Shown in pieces: positions 1-9,053 of a stretch of 64,000 bases of DNA. Where the stretch lies: contig NZ_VTOY01000001.1 of NCBI RefSeq assembly GCF_008271295.1, positions 372,001 through 436,000 of the forward strand. Reading direction: 5' to 3'. The DNA comes from Pseudoselenomonas ruminis (lineage in GTDB: Bacteria; Bacillota; Negativicutes; Selenomonadales; Selenomonadaceae). Every line of letters starts with the position of its first letter. The first letter of the stretch is position 1. The notes below the pieces were generated by a model. It worked only from the letters and a program-made list of their open reading frames with translations. It was not told where the DNA came from and made no database searches. Position numbers and translations under genes: made by a program.

Positions 1-2
1 AT

Positions 3-200
3 AGCGCATCTTATTCCTGGTTCGGTGAGAACCTGGCAGTTAGCAAATCGGATGATGCAGAAGCAATCGTTCGTGCATGGATGAATTCGCCGACGCATCG
101 TGCCAACTTACTCAATCGCCATTATACGAAAATGGGCGTTTCCTGCAAAAAAGCAGCCGATGGCCGCTATTATGTAGCACAGGAGATGGCATGCAATTAA
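3..200 (+). CDS. CAP/SCP-domain (YkwD-like) secreted protein, C-terminal fragment
   Basis: The window opens inside this gene; about 65 C-terminal residues remain up to the TAA at 198-200. The read frame shows the CAP signatures GENL followed by a W-x-NSPTHRANLL segment, which belong to the cysteine-rich secretory protein/YkwD family common in Firmicutes. Members are usually exported and some bind cell wall or sterols; the role here is unknown. The 5' end lies outside the window, so signal peptide and any other domain cannot be judged. Confidence 0.8.
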   Translation, partial: SASYSWFGENLAVSKSDDAEAIVRAWMNSPTHRANLLNRHYTKMGVSCKKAADGRYYVAQEMACN

Positions 201-296
201 TGGGATGAGTTTGCTGACGAAATCTATATCTACGGGAATGTTTTGGCCAACGGCTGGGACATTCCTTTTTTGTTTACGTAAAGTGAGGGATGACTG

Positions 297-2000
297 ATGG
301 CAGGAAAAGTATTGACTGGCAGGAAAGCCGCTGTGGGAATAATAATAGCGCTCACTGCCTGGAGTGAGACGGCTATGGGAGCACCAGCCGTAGTTCCTCC
401 GCTCGATGCGGGTACCTTGTCCAGCGACGAACGAAACAACGCGGTAGAACTCCCAGGTTTGGGCGATGGCAGTGCTGCGATAGCGGTCCCCGAACAGGAA
501 AAGCCGGAGCTCTCCATGGCGGGCGAGGTAAAGATTAATGTCACTGGCTTTCGGATAACCGGCCAGGACATTTATGCGGAAAAGGATTTGCAGCAGCTGT
601 TAAAAGAATATCAGGGACGCATGGTGGCGTTTAAAGAGCTGCAGGCGGGGGCCGACAAACTCACGGCGTATTTTCGCCAGCATGGTTATTTGATGGCGCG
701 GGCCTATTTGCCCGCGCAAAAAATCAATAACGGCATTGTAGAGTACACAATTGTCGTGGGCAGGCTCGGAACGGTCAAAGTCGAGAACAAAACCAAAATT
801 CACGATTACATCGTGAACCGGGAGCTTGGTTTCATGAAACCAGGCGAATATTTGAACCGGAAAAAATTGGAACGGGCGGTTTGGCTTTTATCGGATTTGG
901 CGGGCGCTAATGCGCGCGCCAAATTATCTCCAGGCGAGCAGTACGGTACGGTCAACGTGCAGATTGAATTGGCGCCGCACAAAGGAAAATGCGGCGCAAT
1001 AACTGGCGATAATTATGGCAATCGCTATACCAATTACAATACCTATGGCCTGTCGTATGATATTTTAAATCCCGAACACGAAGGCGGGCAGCTGGCAGTG
1101 GCTGGCAATATGACGGGTGAGGAATTGTACAGCTATAATGTCAACTATTCGCTGCCCGTGCTGCACGATGGCTGGAAAGCATCACTGGGGTATAACATGT
1201 TATCGTATCATCTGGGGGATATCTATCGCCCGCTGGAGGCCTATGGAACATCGCGGACGCTTACGGCGGGCTTGGAATATGCGATGGTGCGGAGCCAGTA
1301 CCGGAATGTTTATGCCGGGCTTCATTATGAACATACTACGCTGGCCGATGAAATCCGGGTTACGGATTCCTGTGTCCGCAAGTACAGCCATGGCGTGGTG
1401 GCGTCGCTATACGGCGAGCAGCCAGTGAGCAGAGGCGTTTCCAGCTGGCGTATGGATTACAAATGGGGAACTTTGGGGTTCCGCGATGAAGCTGGACGGA
1501 CGCAGGATAAGCTGGCACAAACTGCTGGGACATTCCATAAAATGCGGCTGAATTGGCAGCACTTTGAGCGGCTGCCCCATAAATTCAATTTGCTGTTATC
1601 GGCCCGGGGGCAAGTGGCAAGCCATAATCTCGATTCTTCGGAACACTTTTCGCTGGGCGGGGCAACGGGCGTGCGGGCTTATCCGGCCAGTGAAGCTTCT
1701 GGCGATACAGGGTATTTACTGCGGGCAGAACTTCGTTACCCGGTATGGCAAAAGGATAAAAATCAAGTTCAGCTGGCGGGATTCTTCGACCATGGCGGCG
1801 TAAAGATAGAACGTCATCATCAGGGCAATGGAGAAAATTACCGGTGCTTGCAGGGGGCTGGCATCGGCGCGTTGCTTACGCGTTCGGATGAGTGTTTCCT
1901 GCGGGTTGATTACGCTTGGCCAATCGGTGCTGAGCAGCCGCGTAACGACCGTCATAATTCCAGCGGTCATCTTTGGCTTCGCGGCGGTATTTATTTTTAA
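297..2000 (+). CDS. Two-partner secretion outer-membrane transporter (TpsB, ShlB/FhaC family)
   Basis: 567 residues, the normal size of a TpsB/Omp85-type pore that exports a partner TpsA protein across the outer membrane. An N-terminal signal segment (residues about 8-28) is followed by a POTRA-type region (about 75-165, with the polypeptide-transport pattern VTGFRITGQDIY and a Y-L-x-A-R-A-Y-L-P segment). The rest is a beta-barrel ending in aromatic GGIYF. The conserved L6 motif appears as VRAYP with GDTG at about residues 457-468; the family consensus is VRGY/F, so Ala replaces Gly. ATG 297 follows a GAGGGATG-type ribosome site. The partner tpsA lies directly downstream with its own promoter. 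Confidence 0.9.
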   Translation: MAGKVLTGRKAAVGIIIALTAWSETAMGAPAVVPPLDAGTLSSDERNNAVELPGLGDGSAAIAVPEQEKPELSMAGEVKINVTGFRITGQDIYAEKDLQQLLKEYQGRMVAFKELQAGADKLTAYFRQHGYLMARAYLPAQKINNGIVEYTIVVGRLGTVKVENKTKIHDYIVNRELGFMKPGEYLNRKKLERAVWLLSDLAGANARAKLSPGEQYGTVNVQIELAPHKGKCGAITGDNYGNRYTNYNTYGLSYDILNPEHEGGQLAVAGNMTGEELYSYNVNYSLPVLHDGWKASLGYNMLSYHLGDIYRPLEAYGTSRTLTAGLEYAMVRSQYRNVYAGLHYEHTTLADEIRVTDSCVRKYSHGVVASLYGEQPVSRGVSSWRMDYKWGTLGFRDEAGRTQDKLAQTAGTFHKMRLNWQHFERLPHKFNLLLSARGQVASHNLDSSEHFSLGGATGVRAYPASEASGDTGYLLRAELRYPVWQKDKNQVQLAGFFDHGGVKIERHHQGNGENYRCLQGAGIGALLTRSDECFLRVDYAWPIGAEQPRNDRHNSSGHLWLRGGIYF

Positions 2001-2059
2001 GAAAACTCTTATAATAGAATTAGAAAGAAATTAAAACGCTTCGATTTCAGAAAATAGAC

Positions 2060-2089
2060 TTAACTTTTGGATGGTTTTTACGATATAAT
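2060..2089 (+). promoter_or_regulatory. Promoter of tpsA
   Basis: TTAACT (2060-2065), an 18-bp spacer and a perfect TATAAT (2084-2089) lie 50 bp upstream of the tpsA start. This lets the exoprotein be transcribed independently of its transporter. Assigned by pattern only. Confidence 0.6.
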
Positions 2090-2138
2090 ATATGTAGTAG
2101 GATACTTTATCGACTTATGGTGAAGGAGGGGAGGGCCT

Positions 2139-5100
2139 ATGAAAACTTCACGGAGGAAGACATGGCATTTGGCATTAGCTGTGGGGCTTACGGTTTCTAC
2201 TTTTTCGTTTGCTAATGTAGAAGCGGCTCCGGAAGGCGGTAAAGTTCGGTCGGGTAAGGCCGAAATCAGCAGGGATGATCACACATTAGTTGTGGACCAG
2301 CAGACGCGGCATGTGGCCTTGGATTGGCAGAAATTTGACATCGACCAAGGAGAAACGGTGGAATTTCGGCAGCAGGCCCATGATATTGCCGTAAATCGCG
2401 TGATAAGCAACAAGGCTTCGGAGATTTATGGCAACTTAAAAGCCGGTGGCAGTGTCTTTTTGATTAATCCCAACGGAATCCTATTTGGCCAAGGGGCACA
2501 AATTGACACGGGCAGTCTGGTGGCTTCAACGGCTAAGGTAGATGACCGTTTCATGACGAGCTTTGGTGAGGGCGTGGAGGCAATCACCTTGAAGCTCGAT
2601 GAAACATCGACGGGACACATTGTTAATGCTGCGGATATCAAGGCCCAGGGTGGTTTAGTGGCCTTGCATGCATCCGTAGTGCAGAACACGGGAAGCATTG
2701 AAAATGCAGGCGGCCAGGTGGCATTAAGTGCGGTGAAAAATCTGGATCTTTCTATCGACACCGCGGGAAAACTGAACTTTACTGCTAGTGGGGAAGCAGC
2801 TCAGGCCCATGTCCTCAATAGTGGAACCATTAATGCTGCAGGTGGACGGGTGATTATGACGGCTAAGAGCGCTGGCGATATGCTCAGCGAAGTGGTCAAT
2901 CATTCGGGAATTGTTGAGGCAAAGAACCTTAGTGTCAATGACCGCGGCGAGATAATCTTAGATGGTGGCAGCCATGGTCAGGTAAATGTTTCCGGTACCC
3001 TTGACGTGTCGGGATTGGAAAAAGGAGCAAACGGCGGCATCATTCGCGTACTTGGTGAGGATACCAATATCGAAGCTGCGGCTGTGCTGAAAGCTGTTGG
3101 TCAGGGCAATGGCGGCTTGATTGAAACCTCTGGCGATGTTTTGCGTGTGGATACGCAGGCGGTAATCGATGCGGCGGGCCTTACGGGAAAGGCAGGCGAG
3201 TGGTTTATTGATCCGGTAGATATCATTATCAGCAACGAGGCCCCAGCGGGTTACACCGATATCACCCCTGGAAGCAGTGACGTAGTTTCCACGGTGCAAA
3301 ACTATAACAGCGAAAGTGAAGCGGATGAGGAAAAACACAGTTATCTTAGTGCCGATTATATCAGCTGGCGATTGAGCAATGGAACCAGTGTTAGAATTCA
3401 GGCCTTGGACGCCAATCATAATGATCCTAAGGGGCAGATTTATTCGCTGGGGATTTCCAATATTGCGGTAAATGCACCCATTGAGAAATCCGTTTCGAAA
3501 ATGAATGGCATTGCGGCTGCCTATGGTTTGGAAAACAGTGAGGCAACCCTAACCTTGCAGGCACAGCAAAATGTCATAGTCAACGCTCCGATTACGGCGA
3601 CGGCGGGCAAGCTGAATGTTAATCTGCATGCTGATACTGACGGTGATGCCAAAGGTATGGTTATCATTAACCGCGATATTACGACCAATGGCGGCGACTT
3701 CACTGCTGGCTGCGGCGAGACGATAGACGCTGGCCGCGTGGGAACTTATTTTGGACATGCCAATGATGAAAAAGATGCTGAGGGAAATTACCCCGTGGAT
3801 GGGGACCGCAGAATCGTAACCAATGGCGGTAAAGCATCCCTTTATGGAGATGTGGCGCTAGGCCTTAACAAAGGAAAATTGGTAATCGACACGACTACCG
3901 TGGATGGCAGTGGTGGCGATATCCATATTGGCGGCAACGTGGATTCAGCAAATTCCTACCGGTTATTTGCCAACCCTATCGTAGGACCAACATTGCAAAA
4001 TTCGGTGAAGAATGACCCGGAACTCAAGCGTATTGCAGGGATTTACTATGAAAATTACTTAAAGAGTTACGTTTGGAAATCCTTTGAACAGCTGACGCCT
4101 GAAGAACGCGCCGAAATCGAAGCAAGATGCTTTATGGATTATGAAAAAATCAATAATGCTCCCCTGCCTACAGGGGATGCTGCTACTGAATTGGTAAGGA
4201 CATATTATAAAGATCACGTGAAACTTGGCCTGAATGGCGCGGTTAACGATATAACCTATGAAGCAAAAGATTTTAATCAGTTGAACGATAAAGAATATAC
4301 TCAGTTAGCAAAGCATATTCTCACGAACTGGGCCTATAACAGAACGATAAATCATGAATCCATCCTGACGCGTTGGGAATTGGCGGAGATAGCTGCCCGC
4401 GAAGGCACTGCTGGTGGTTCGGCGATTGGCGATAAATATTTGGCGACGATTACCACCGAACTAGAAAACTGGATTGTTGGCTCGCTTATGGCGGGCAATC
4501 CAAATGAAGCATTAATCGGTGGCAAGACGGATGTCGTTGGCCAAGAGGTCACAGCAGGGCGAGAATTTTACTGGGTAACGGGGCCGGAAGGCGAAGCCAA
4601 TGATGGAAAGGGTACGCTGTTCTTTACGACAACTGGTAAGGGACAGGGTATCGTAGCGGAAAATATGTACCAGGGCTGGTCCCACGATCCGAAGCATGGC
4701 AATAAACCCTTTAATGAACCGAATAACGATAGCGTTATTGACCAGCCGTTTGTGGGTGTAAACTGGAAAGCAGACGCCGGTTGGGCCGATGTCAACAATC
4801 AGTGCAGCAACGTCATCGGTTTCATTCAGGAAACCAATACGGAGCATTCGGCTATGTCGCTTCAGGGCGGCAGTGGCGCGGTAAATATTGGTGGCAATAT
4901 CGGCAAATCGGTACATTTAAGCGATTTGCAGGTGACTACCGCGGGAAAAGTCACCGTTGGTGGTGGTGTCAACCTGTCGGCTGGTGCCAATGCGAACGCT
5001 GACCCGACACTAATAAATTCGGACCGTTATACGGGTTTGGTGAATACCGATAACACGGTAACCCTACAAGGCGGTGCGGGGGTGACCATCGGGGACCGCA

Positions 5101-7082
5101 TTACGACAACCAGTGGCGATGTGCAGGTAGATTCGGCCGGTGTGGTTAAACTAGCTGGCATAACCGCTGGTGGAAAAGTCAAGGTAGCAACCGATGGGAT
5201 TGCAAGCAGCATTAATCTTAGCCATAACATTCAGTCGGCATCGGCGGCAACGGATGCCGTAATCCTCGATGCAGGCAGTGGCAGCTTTGTGAACACATCT
5301 ACGGAAGCTGCGGGCATTGTCACGGGAACAGGTGGTAAATGGAAGGTTTACTCTGGTTCGCCGGCAGCAAATGACTTTGGCAGCAACTTAAACAGCGATA
5401 CCTATGCCCTTTGGAATCGCGGTTCTGATGCCTATAGTTACACTCAAGTGGAAGATGAAGCCGAGACGGGACGCTATATCTTCAAGTATCAGCCCACCGT
5501 TACCTTAACGGCGGCGAATATGGAGAAAATATATGGCGAGACCCTAAGTGGTGCTTCGGAGTGGCAGGCAGAGGCAGAGACGACGCAGTATGCAGCCTTC
5601 ACAGAAAATGCCGTGATAAACACGGCCAAGGTTGCTGGCGTGGCTTCAAGTATCGGCTTTGCCGCCACGGCTGACCGCACGAGTGGTGTGGCCGCTGCTG
5701 CGGATGGCTATAACGCCATTTATGCCATTAACCTGGATGTGAATGACAGTTCCTTTGTCAATACCAATGCCTATCAAAATGGTTATCAGGCGGCTGCGGG
5801 AAATGGAGCAACGCTTACCATCAACAAGCGCAGTGTACCCATTTGGGTAAATCTTTCGACCACCTATGGTTCGGCGGATTATGCCGTTTCCCTTGAGGCG
5901 GTTGCCGATGATGGTCAGGGGCATGGTTTGGTGAATGGGGCATCCTTGAGCAATCCAACCTTTCACTTCGATGAGGATTACGCGGATCAAATTCCAGCAG
6001 GGGGCACGACTCCTGCTGTGGGGACTTATACGGATGTAGTCCATTTTACTGGCGCAGCCTATGAGAACCCCAACGATGCGGCCAATTATGAATTTGAACC
6101 AGAGCTTGGCAAGACCACCGTTGCTCCTCATGAAATCGTGTTGAATTTGACCGGTCAAGGAGAAAGTTTTGACTCGTCAAATGTTGAGGTACTAGGACAG
6201 GATTACAGCGGTCAGTGGGTAAATGGCGATACGGCAACTACCATGCCAACTTTGGCTTATTTGCTAGGGACAGCGAAAAGTGAAGATACCTATTCCATTT
6301 ATCTTTCCGCAGATGATACGGTGCTCAATTCGGGGGATGTAGTGGGAAATTATCGCTTTAAGTATGACGGCGTATACAAAATCACGCCGCCAACGGTGAT
6401 TAATTCCCAGCCAGCAGCCGAAGTCGATACGGTAGTCGTTGACCCCAATGAGACGCTGCCAATCGATTTAAACGGGCTTGATGAGATGAAGATGGTGGTA
6501 AATCCCCAAGTGATTCCTGAGGATGAAGTAACCAATCCACCGATTCTGCCAGATTTGGAGGAACTCGTAACGGAACCGGCGGATACCAAAGTAGAGCGGC
6601 CGCAGCTAGACTATGCAGAAGGCGCTTTGCAGGCGGGTACAGCAGGTTATGAGTCTGTACCAGCAAATAAAGCAAATCCGGTGGAGCAAGTCCTCGGTTT
6701 GACCACGGCCCAACTGCCGGTGGGAAAAGTCAAGAATGGACAAGTGATCCCGGACGGTACTTATGCCTTGGATGTACAACCGAATAGCGTAACCATGAGC
6801 CCGGTAGAGCGACAACTGGCAATTCCCAAGACTAGTGTTGCCAAACAGAAGCGTGAATATACCAAGGCGATTCCGCTAACCGATGATAGCGCAACCTTTA
6901 CGATTTGCTATGATGGTTCGATTTTGGGAATCCATCCGGCTGACAGCCGCGCGGAGCAGGCAGTGCAGCGAGGCGAAGCAAGTCATAATGTGGATGTTAT
7001 GGCAAAAGCTTTGCATGTTGCCTTTAGTGAAATGGGATTGGAACTTGAGGATTTGGATGCGATTTATGTGTATCTTTCCTAA
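2139..7082 (+). CDS. TpsA exoprotein with haemagglutination-activity (TPS) domain and MBG-like repeats
   Basis: 1647 residues, preceded by GAAGGAGGGGAGG. A signal peptide ends near residue 30 (VEAAPEG). It is followed by the TPS secretion domain (about 35-300) with the family hallmark LINPNGILFGQGA and right-handed beta-helix-like repeats. The middle carries many short G/N/V-rich repeats typical of beta-helical adhesins. Two MBG-like modules occur around residues 1119 (KIYGETL) and 1229 (STTYGSADY). The C-terminal 300 residues are proline- and acid-rich and end in a compact domain, with no LPxTG. By family, TpsA proteins are secreted adhesins or toxins; I see no toxin tip or polymorphic-toxin motif, so adhesin is the better guess. 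Two TTGACNNGTCAA dyads lie in the gene (6147, 6169). Confidence 0.88.
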   Translation: MKTSRRKTWHLALAVGLTVSTFSFANVEAAPEGGKVRSGKAEISRDDHTLVVDQQTRHVALDWQKFDIDQGETVEFRQQAHDIAVNRVISNKASEIYGNLKAGGSVFLINPNGILFGQGAQIDTGSLVASTAKVDDRFMTSFGEGVEAITLKLDETSTGHIVNAADIKAQGGLVALHASVVQNTGSIENAGGQVALSAVKNLDLSIDTAGKLNFTASGEAAQAHVLNSGTINAAGGRVIMTAKSAGDMLSEVVNHSGIVEAKNLSVNDRGEIILDGGSHGQVNVSGTLDVSGLEKGANGGIIRVLGEDTNIEAAAVLKAVGQGNGGLIETSGDVLRVDTQAVIDAAGLTGKAGEWFIDPVDIIISNEAPAGYTDITPGSSDVVSTVQNYNSESEADEEKHSYLSADYISWRLSNGTSVRIQALDANHNDPKGQIYSLGISNIAVNAPIEKSVSKMNGIAAAYGLENSEATLTLQAQQNVIVNAPITATAGKLNVNLHADTDGDAKGMVIINRDITTNGGDFTAGCGETIDAGRVGTYFGHANDEKDAEGNYPVDGDRRIVTNGGKASLYGDVALGLNKGKLVIDTTTVDGSGGDIHIGGNVDSANSYRLFANPIVGPTLQNSVKNDPELKRIAGIYYENYLKSYVWKSFEQLTPEERAEIEARCFMDYEKINNAPLPTGDAATELVRTYYKDHVKLGLNGAVNDITYEAKDFNQLNDKEYTQLAKHILTNWAYNRTINHESILTRWELAEIAAREGTAGGSAIGDKYLATITTELENWIVGSLMAGNPNEALIGGKTDVVGQEVTAGREFYWVTGPEGEANDGKGTLFFTTTGKGQGIVAENMYQGWSHDPKHGNKPFNEPNNDSVIDQPFVGVNWKADAGWADVNNQCSNVIGFIQETNTEHSAMSLQGGSGAVNIGGNIGKSVHLSDLQVTTAGKVTVGGGVNLSAGANANADPTLINSDRYTGLVNTDNTVTLQGGAGVTIGDRITTTSGDVQVDSAGVVKLAGITAGGKVKVATDGIASSINLSHNIQSASAATDAVILDAGSGSFVNTSTEAAGIVTGTGGKWKVYSGSPAANDFGSNLNSDTYALWNRGSDAYSYTQVEDEAETGRYIFKYQPTVTLTAANMEKIYGETLSGASEWQAEAETTQYAAFTENAVINTAKVAGVASSIGFAATADRTSGVAAAADGYNAIYAINLDVNDSSFVNTNAYQNGYQAAAGNGATLTINKRSVPIWVNLSTTYGSADYAVSLEAVADDGQGHGLVNGASLSNPTFHFDEDYADQIPAGGTTPAVGTYTDVVHFTGAAYENPNDAANYEFEPELGKTTVAPHEIVLNLTGQGESFDSSNVEVLGQDYSGQWVNGDTATTMPTLAYLLGTAKSEDTYSIYLSADDTVLNSGDVVGNYRFKYDGVYKITPPTVINSQPAAEVDTVVVDPNETLPIDLNGLDEMKMVVNPQVIPEDEVTNPPILPDLEELVTEPADTKVERPQLDYAEGALQAGTAGYESVPANKANPVEQVLGLTTAQLPVGKVKNGQVIPDGTYALDVQPNSVTMSPVERQLAIPKTSVAKQKREYTKAIPLTDDSATFTICYDGSILGIHPADSRAEQAVQRGEASHNVDVMAKALHVAFSEMGLELEDLDAIYVYLS

Positions 7083-7102
7083 ATAGTACTGCTTTGCGTA
7101 CG

Positions 7103-7140
7103 TAGAGCTCCACCAATGATGGTGGAGCTCTATTATTTGA
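7103..7140 (+). terminator. Terminator after tpsA
   Basis: A perfect 13-bp stem (7103-7115 with 7120-7132) with a 4-nt loop, followed by a weak T-rich tail that runs into the -35 of the yebC promoter. Confidence 0.75.
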
Positions 7141-7165
7141 CGAAGACTTTGAAACGTAGTATACT
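7137..7165 (+). promoter_or_regulatory. Promoter of yebC
   Basis: TTGACG (7137-7142), 17 bp, TATACT (7160-7165). The predicted start near 7172 gives a leader of about 65 nt that contains the hairpin at 7188-7209. Confidence 0.7.
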
Positions 7166-7187
7166 AAACCAGTTAGTACAGAATCAA

Positions 7188-7209
7188 TTCCTCCTGTACC
7201 CAGGAGGAA
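7188..7209 (+). other. Hairpin in the yebC leader
   Basis: A 9-bp stem (TTCCTCCTG with CAGGAGGAA) and a 4-nt loop, with no T-tract after it. Its 3' arm contains AGGAGG, so the strong Shine-Dalgarno-like sequence is buried; the real yebC ribosome site (AAAGGAG, 7221-7227) is separate. A mRNA-stability or control element is possible; function unknown. Confidence 0.4.
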
Positions 7210-7238
7210 AAACATAAGAAAAAGGAGCGGTGTTCCTC

Positions 7239-7967
7239 ATGTCAGGACATTCTAAATGGGCAAATATCAAACGTAAAAAGGGCGCAAACGACGCAATCCG
7301 CGGTGCACTCACGACGAAAATCGGCCGTGAGATCACGATTGCAGTTCGCATGGGCGGCAGCGACCCGACGGGCAACATGCGTCTGAAACTTGCTCTTTCG
7401 AAGGCAAAAGCCAACAACATCCCGAAAGACAACATCAAACGTGCTATCCAGAAGGGCGAGGGCACGACGGAAGGTGCAAACTACGAAGAGCTGACTTATG
7501 AGGGCTATGGCCCGGCTGGTACGGCTGTCATGCTCGATATCCTCACGGATAACCGCAACCGTACGGCTGCAGATGTCCGCCACCTGTTCTCGAAACACGG
7601 CGGCAACTTGGGCCAGGATGGCTGCGTTGGCTGGATGTTCCAGAAGAAGGCCATCTTCGTGGTGGAAAAAGAGACCTTTGCAGATGAAGATGCCTTGATG
7701 GAAATCGTTCTCGAGGCCGGCGCTGATGACATGAAGGACGAAGGCGAAGTCTTTGAGATTACGGCTGAGCCGGATGCTTACGATGATATTGAGGCAGCAC
7801 TTGAGGCCAAAGGTATCGAGACGGCATCGTCGGAAATCACGATGGTTCCGGACAACACAGTCAAACTCTCGGGCGAAGATGCAGAGAAGATGCAGAAACT
7901 CGAGGATGCTCTCGAAGAGAATGACGACGTTCAGAACGTCTACAGCAACTACGAAATCGAAGAGTAA
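7239..7967 (+). CDS. yebC: YebC/PmpR family protein
   Basis: 242 residues, the usual YebC length, opening with the family signature SGHSKWANIK. ATG 7239 is chosen over an in-frame GTG at 7230 because AAAGGAG at 7221-7227 is spaced correctly only for the ATG. YebC proteins were described as DNA-binding regulators, and recent work on the family points to ribosome association and relief of proline stalling. The gene sits immediately before ruvC, a common bacterial arrangement. A terminator follows, so it may be monocistronic. Confidence 0.95.
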   Translation: MSGHSKWANIKRKKGANDAIRGALTTKIGREITIAVRMGGSDPTGNMRLKLALSKAKANNIPKDNIKRAIQKGEGTTEGANYEELTYEGYGPAGTAVMLDILTDNRNRTAADVRHLFSKHGGNLGQDGCVGWMFQKKAIFVVEKETFADEDALMEIVLEAGADDMKDEGEVFEITAEPDAYDDIEAALEAKGIETASSEITMVPDNTVKLSGEDAEKMQKLEDALEENDDVQNVYSNYEIEE

Positions 7968-7980
7968 TCGATACACGGAT

Positions 7981-8010
7981 AAAAATGGGCTCAAACGATG
8001 AGCCCATTTT
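7981..8010 (+). terminator. Terminator after yebC
   Basis: An 8-bp GC stem (7986-7993 with 7999-8006) is flanked by A5 on the 5' side and T4 on the 3' side, with a 5-nt loop. It lies between yebC and ruvC. Confidence 0.8.
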
Positions 8011-8031
8011 CTTATCGCGAGAGGAGAACTT

Positions 8032-8526
8032 ATGTTAGCTTTAGGCATTGACCCGGGAACGGCAATCTGCGGTTATGGCTTTGTCGAATCAAAAGGCAGC
8101 CGCCTGATTCCGCACGCCTATGGTTCAATCTTTACAACGCCGAATATGAAGATGGAAGACCGGCTGCTCAAGATTCATACCGAACTTGATGCGTTGATAA
8201 AAAAATATAAACCGGACGTCATGGGCGTCGAGAAACTCTTCTTCAACCGCAACGTCACGACGGCAATCCCCGTCGGTCAGGCGCGCGGCGTGGTACTCTT
8301 GGCGGCGGCGCAGAACAACCTGCGGCTCGTCGAGCGGACGCCAATGCAAATCAAGCAGGACGTCACGGGCTATGGCAAAGCGACGAAACAGCAAGTCATC
8401 TACATGGTAACCAAGCTCCTGCATCTGCCCGAGCCGCCGAAACCAGATGACACGGCCGATGCCCTGGCCATCGCTATCTGTACGACCTATTGCATGAATG
8501 ACGCCGTCTGGCGGAACCAGTTATAA
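8032..8526 (+). CDS. ruvC: Holliday junction endonuclease RuvC
   Basis: 164 residues. RuvC is the dimeric resolvase that cuts four-way junctions after RuvAB branch migration. The four acidic catalytic positions are present: D7 in LGIDPGT, E67 in GVEKLFF, and D140 and D143 in DDTADALA. The ATG follows GAGAGGAGAAC. ruvA and ruvB are 2.2 kb downstream, separated by four unrelated genes, whereas many genomes have ruvCAB contiguous. Confidence 0.96.
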   Translation: MLALGIDPGTAICGYGFVESKGSRLIPHAYGSIFTTPNMKMEDRLLKIHTELDALIKKYKPDVMGVEKLFFNRNVTTAIPVGQARGVVLLAAAQNNLRLVERTPMQIKQDVTGYGKATKQQVIYMVTKLLHLPEPPKPDDTADALAIAICTTYCMNDAVWRNQL

Positions 8527-8568
8527 CGAAGCGGACAACATCATAATTCATAACGCGGAAGAAGATGT

Positions 8569-8633
8569 CTCCCACCTCTATAGGTGGCGAGTTCCTTGTT
8601 TACTAACAGGCGGTGAGCCAATATCTCCCGCCT
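8569..8633. repeat. Two mirrored imperfect hairpins of matching sequence
   Basis: Hairpin 1 is CTCCCACCT / AGGTGG(C)GAG (8569-8577, 8582-8591). Hairpin 2 is AGGCGG(T)GAG / CTCCCGCCT (8608-8617, 8625-8633). Each has nine pairs and one bulged base, and the arms of the second repeat those of the first in swapped order. No T-tract follows, so they do not look like ordinary terminators. Single-base-bulged hairpins recall the ends of IS200/IS605-type elements, but no transposase is present; the origin is undetermined. Confidence 0.4.
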
Positions 8634-8687
8634 CGTTGAAACGCCGTTGTTCCTTTTTATGATAAAATTACGGCAGGAGGTGCTGGC

Positions 8688-9002
8688 ATGAAGAAGGTGC
8701 GGATAACTGTCATGCGGAAGGCTTGTTACCCGGATTTGATGGAGAAGTATGAAAATCCTATTGAGCATGCCTGCGATATTGAGGCAGGAGCCGTGTTCAT
8801 TGCCAATGGCTGGCAAAGGCCCGAGGGGTTGTGTGTGAGTGCCTGGGAGACCATGTCTCCTTTTGTCATGGGATTGGCACATGGAGCGGAGAATTTATAC
8901 GATGGCTGGATGAAGAATCCACGGTCAGCGATGATTTCCTGTAATGACGGCTTCCGGCCGGTAAGTTTTCTGCTTGAAACAATGGATGAGGATGCAAACT
9001 GA
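8688..9002 (+). CDS. TIGR04076 family protein
   Basis: 104 residues, preceded by GGCAGGAGG. The KVRITVMRKAC start, the D-x-EAGAVF segment, the PEGLCVSAW stretch and the FVMGLAHG segment match my memory of the small TIGR04076 family found in anaerobes. The function of the family is unknown. Two conserved cysteines (C13, and the one in GLC) could bind metal, which is inference. The next gene (flavodoxin) follows after 51 bp and may be cotranscribed. Confidence 0.7.
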   Translation: MKKVRITVMRKACYPDLMEKYENPIEHACDIEAGAVFIANGWQRPEGLCVSAWETMSPFVMGLAHGAENLYDGWMKNPRSAMISCNDGFRPVSFLLETMDEDAN

Positions 9003-9053
9003 GCATTGGTTGGACGCGAATGGGAAACGCTGGATAAGTATGGGAGGAATAAA

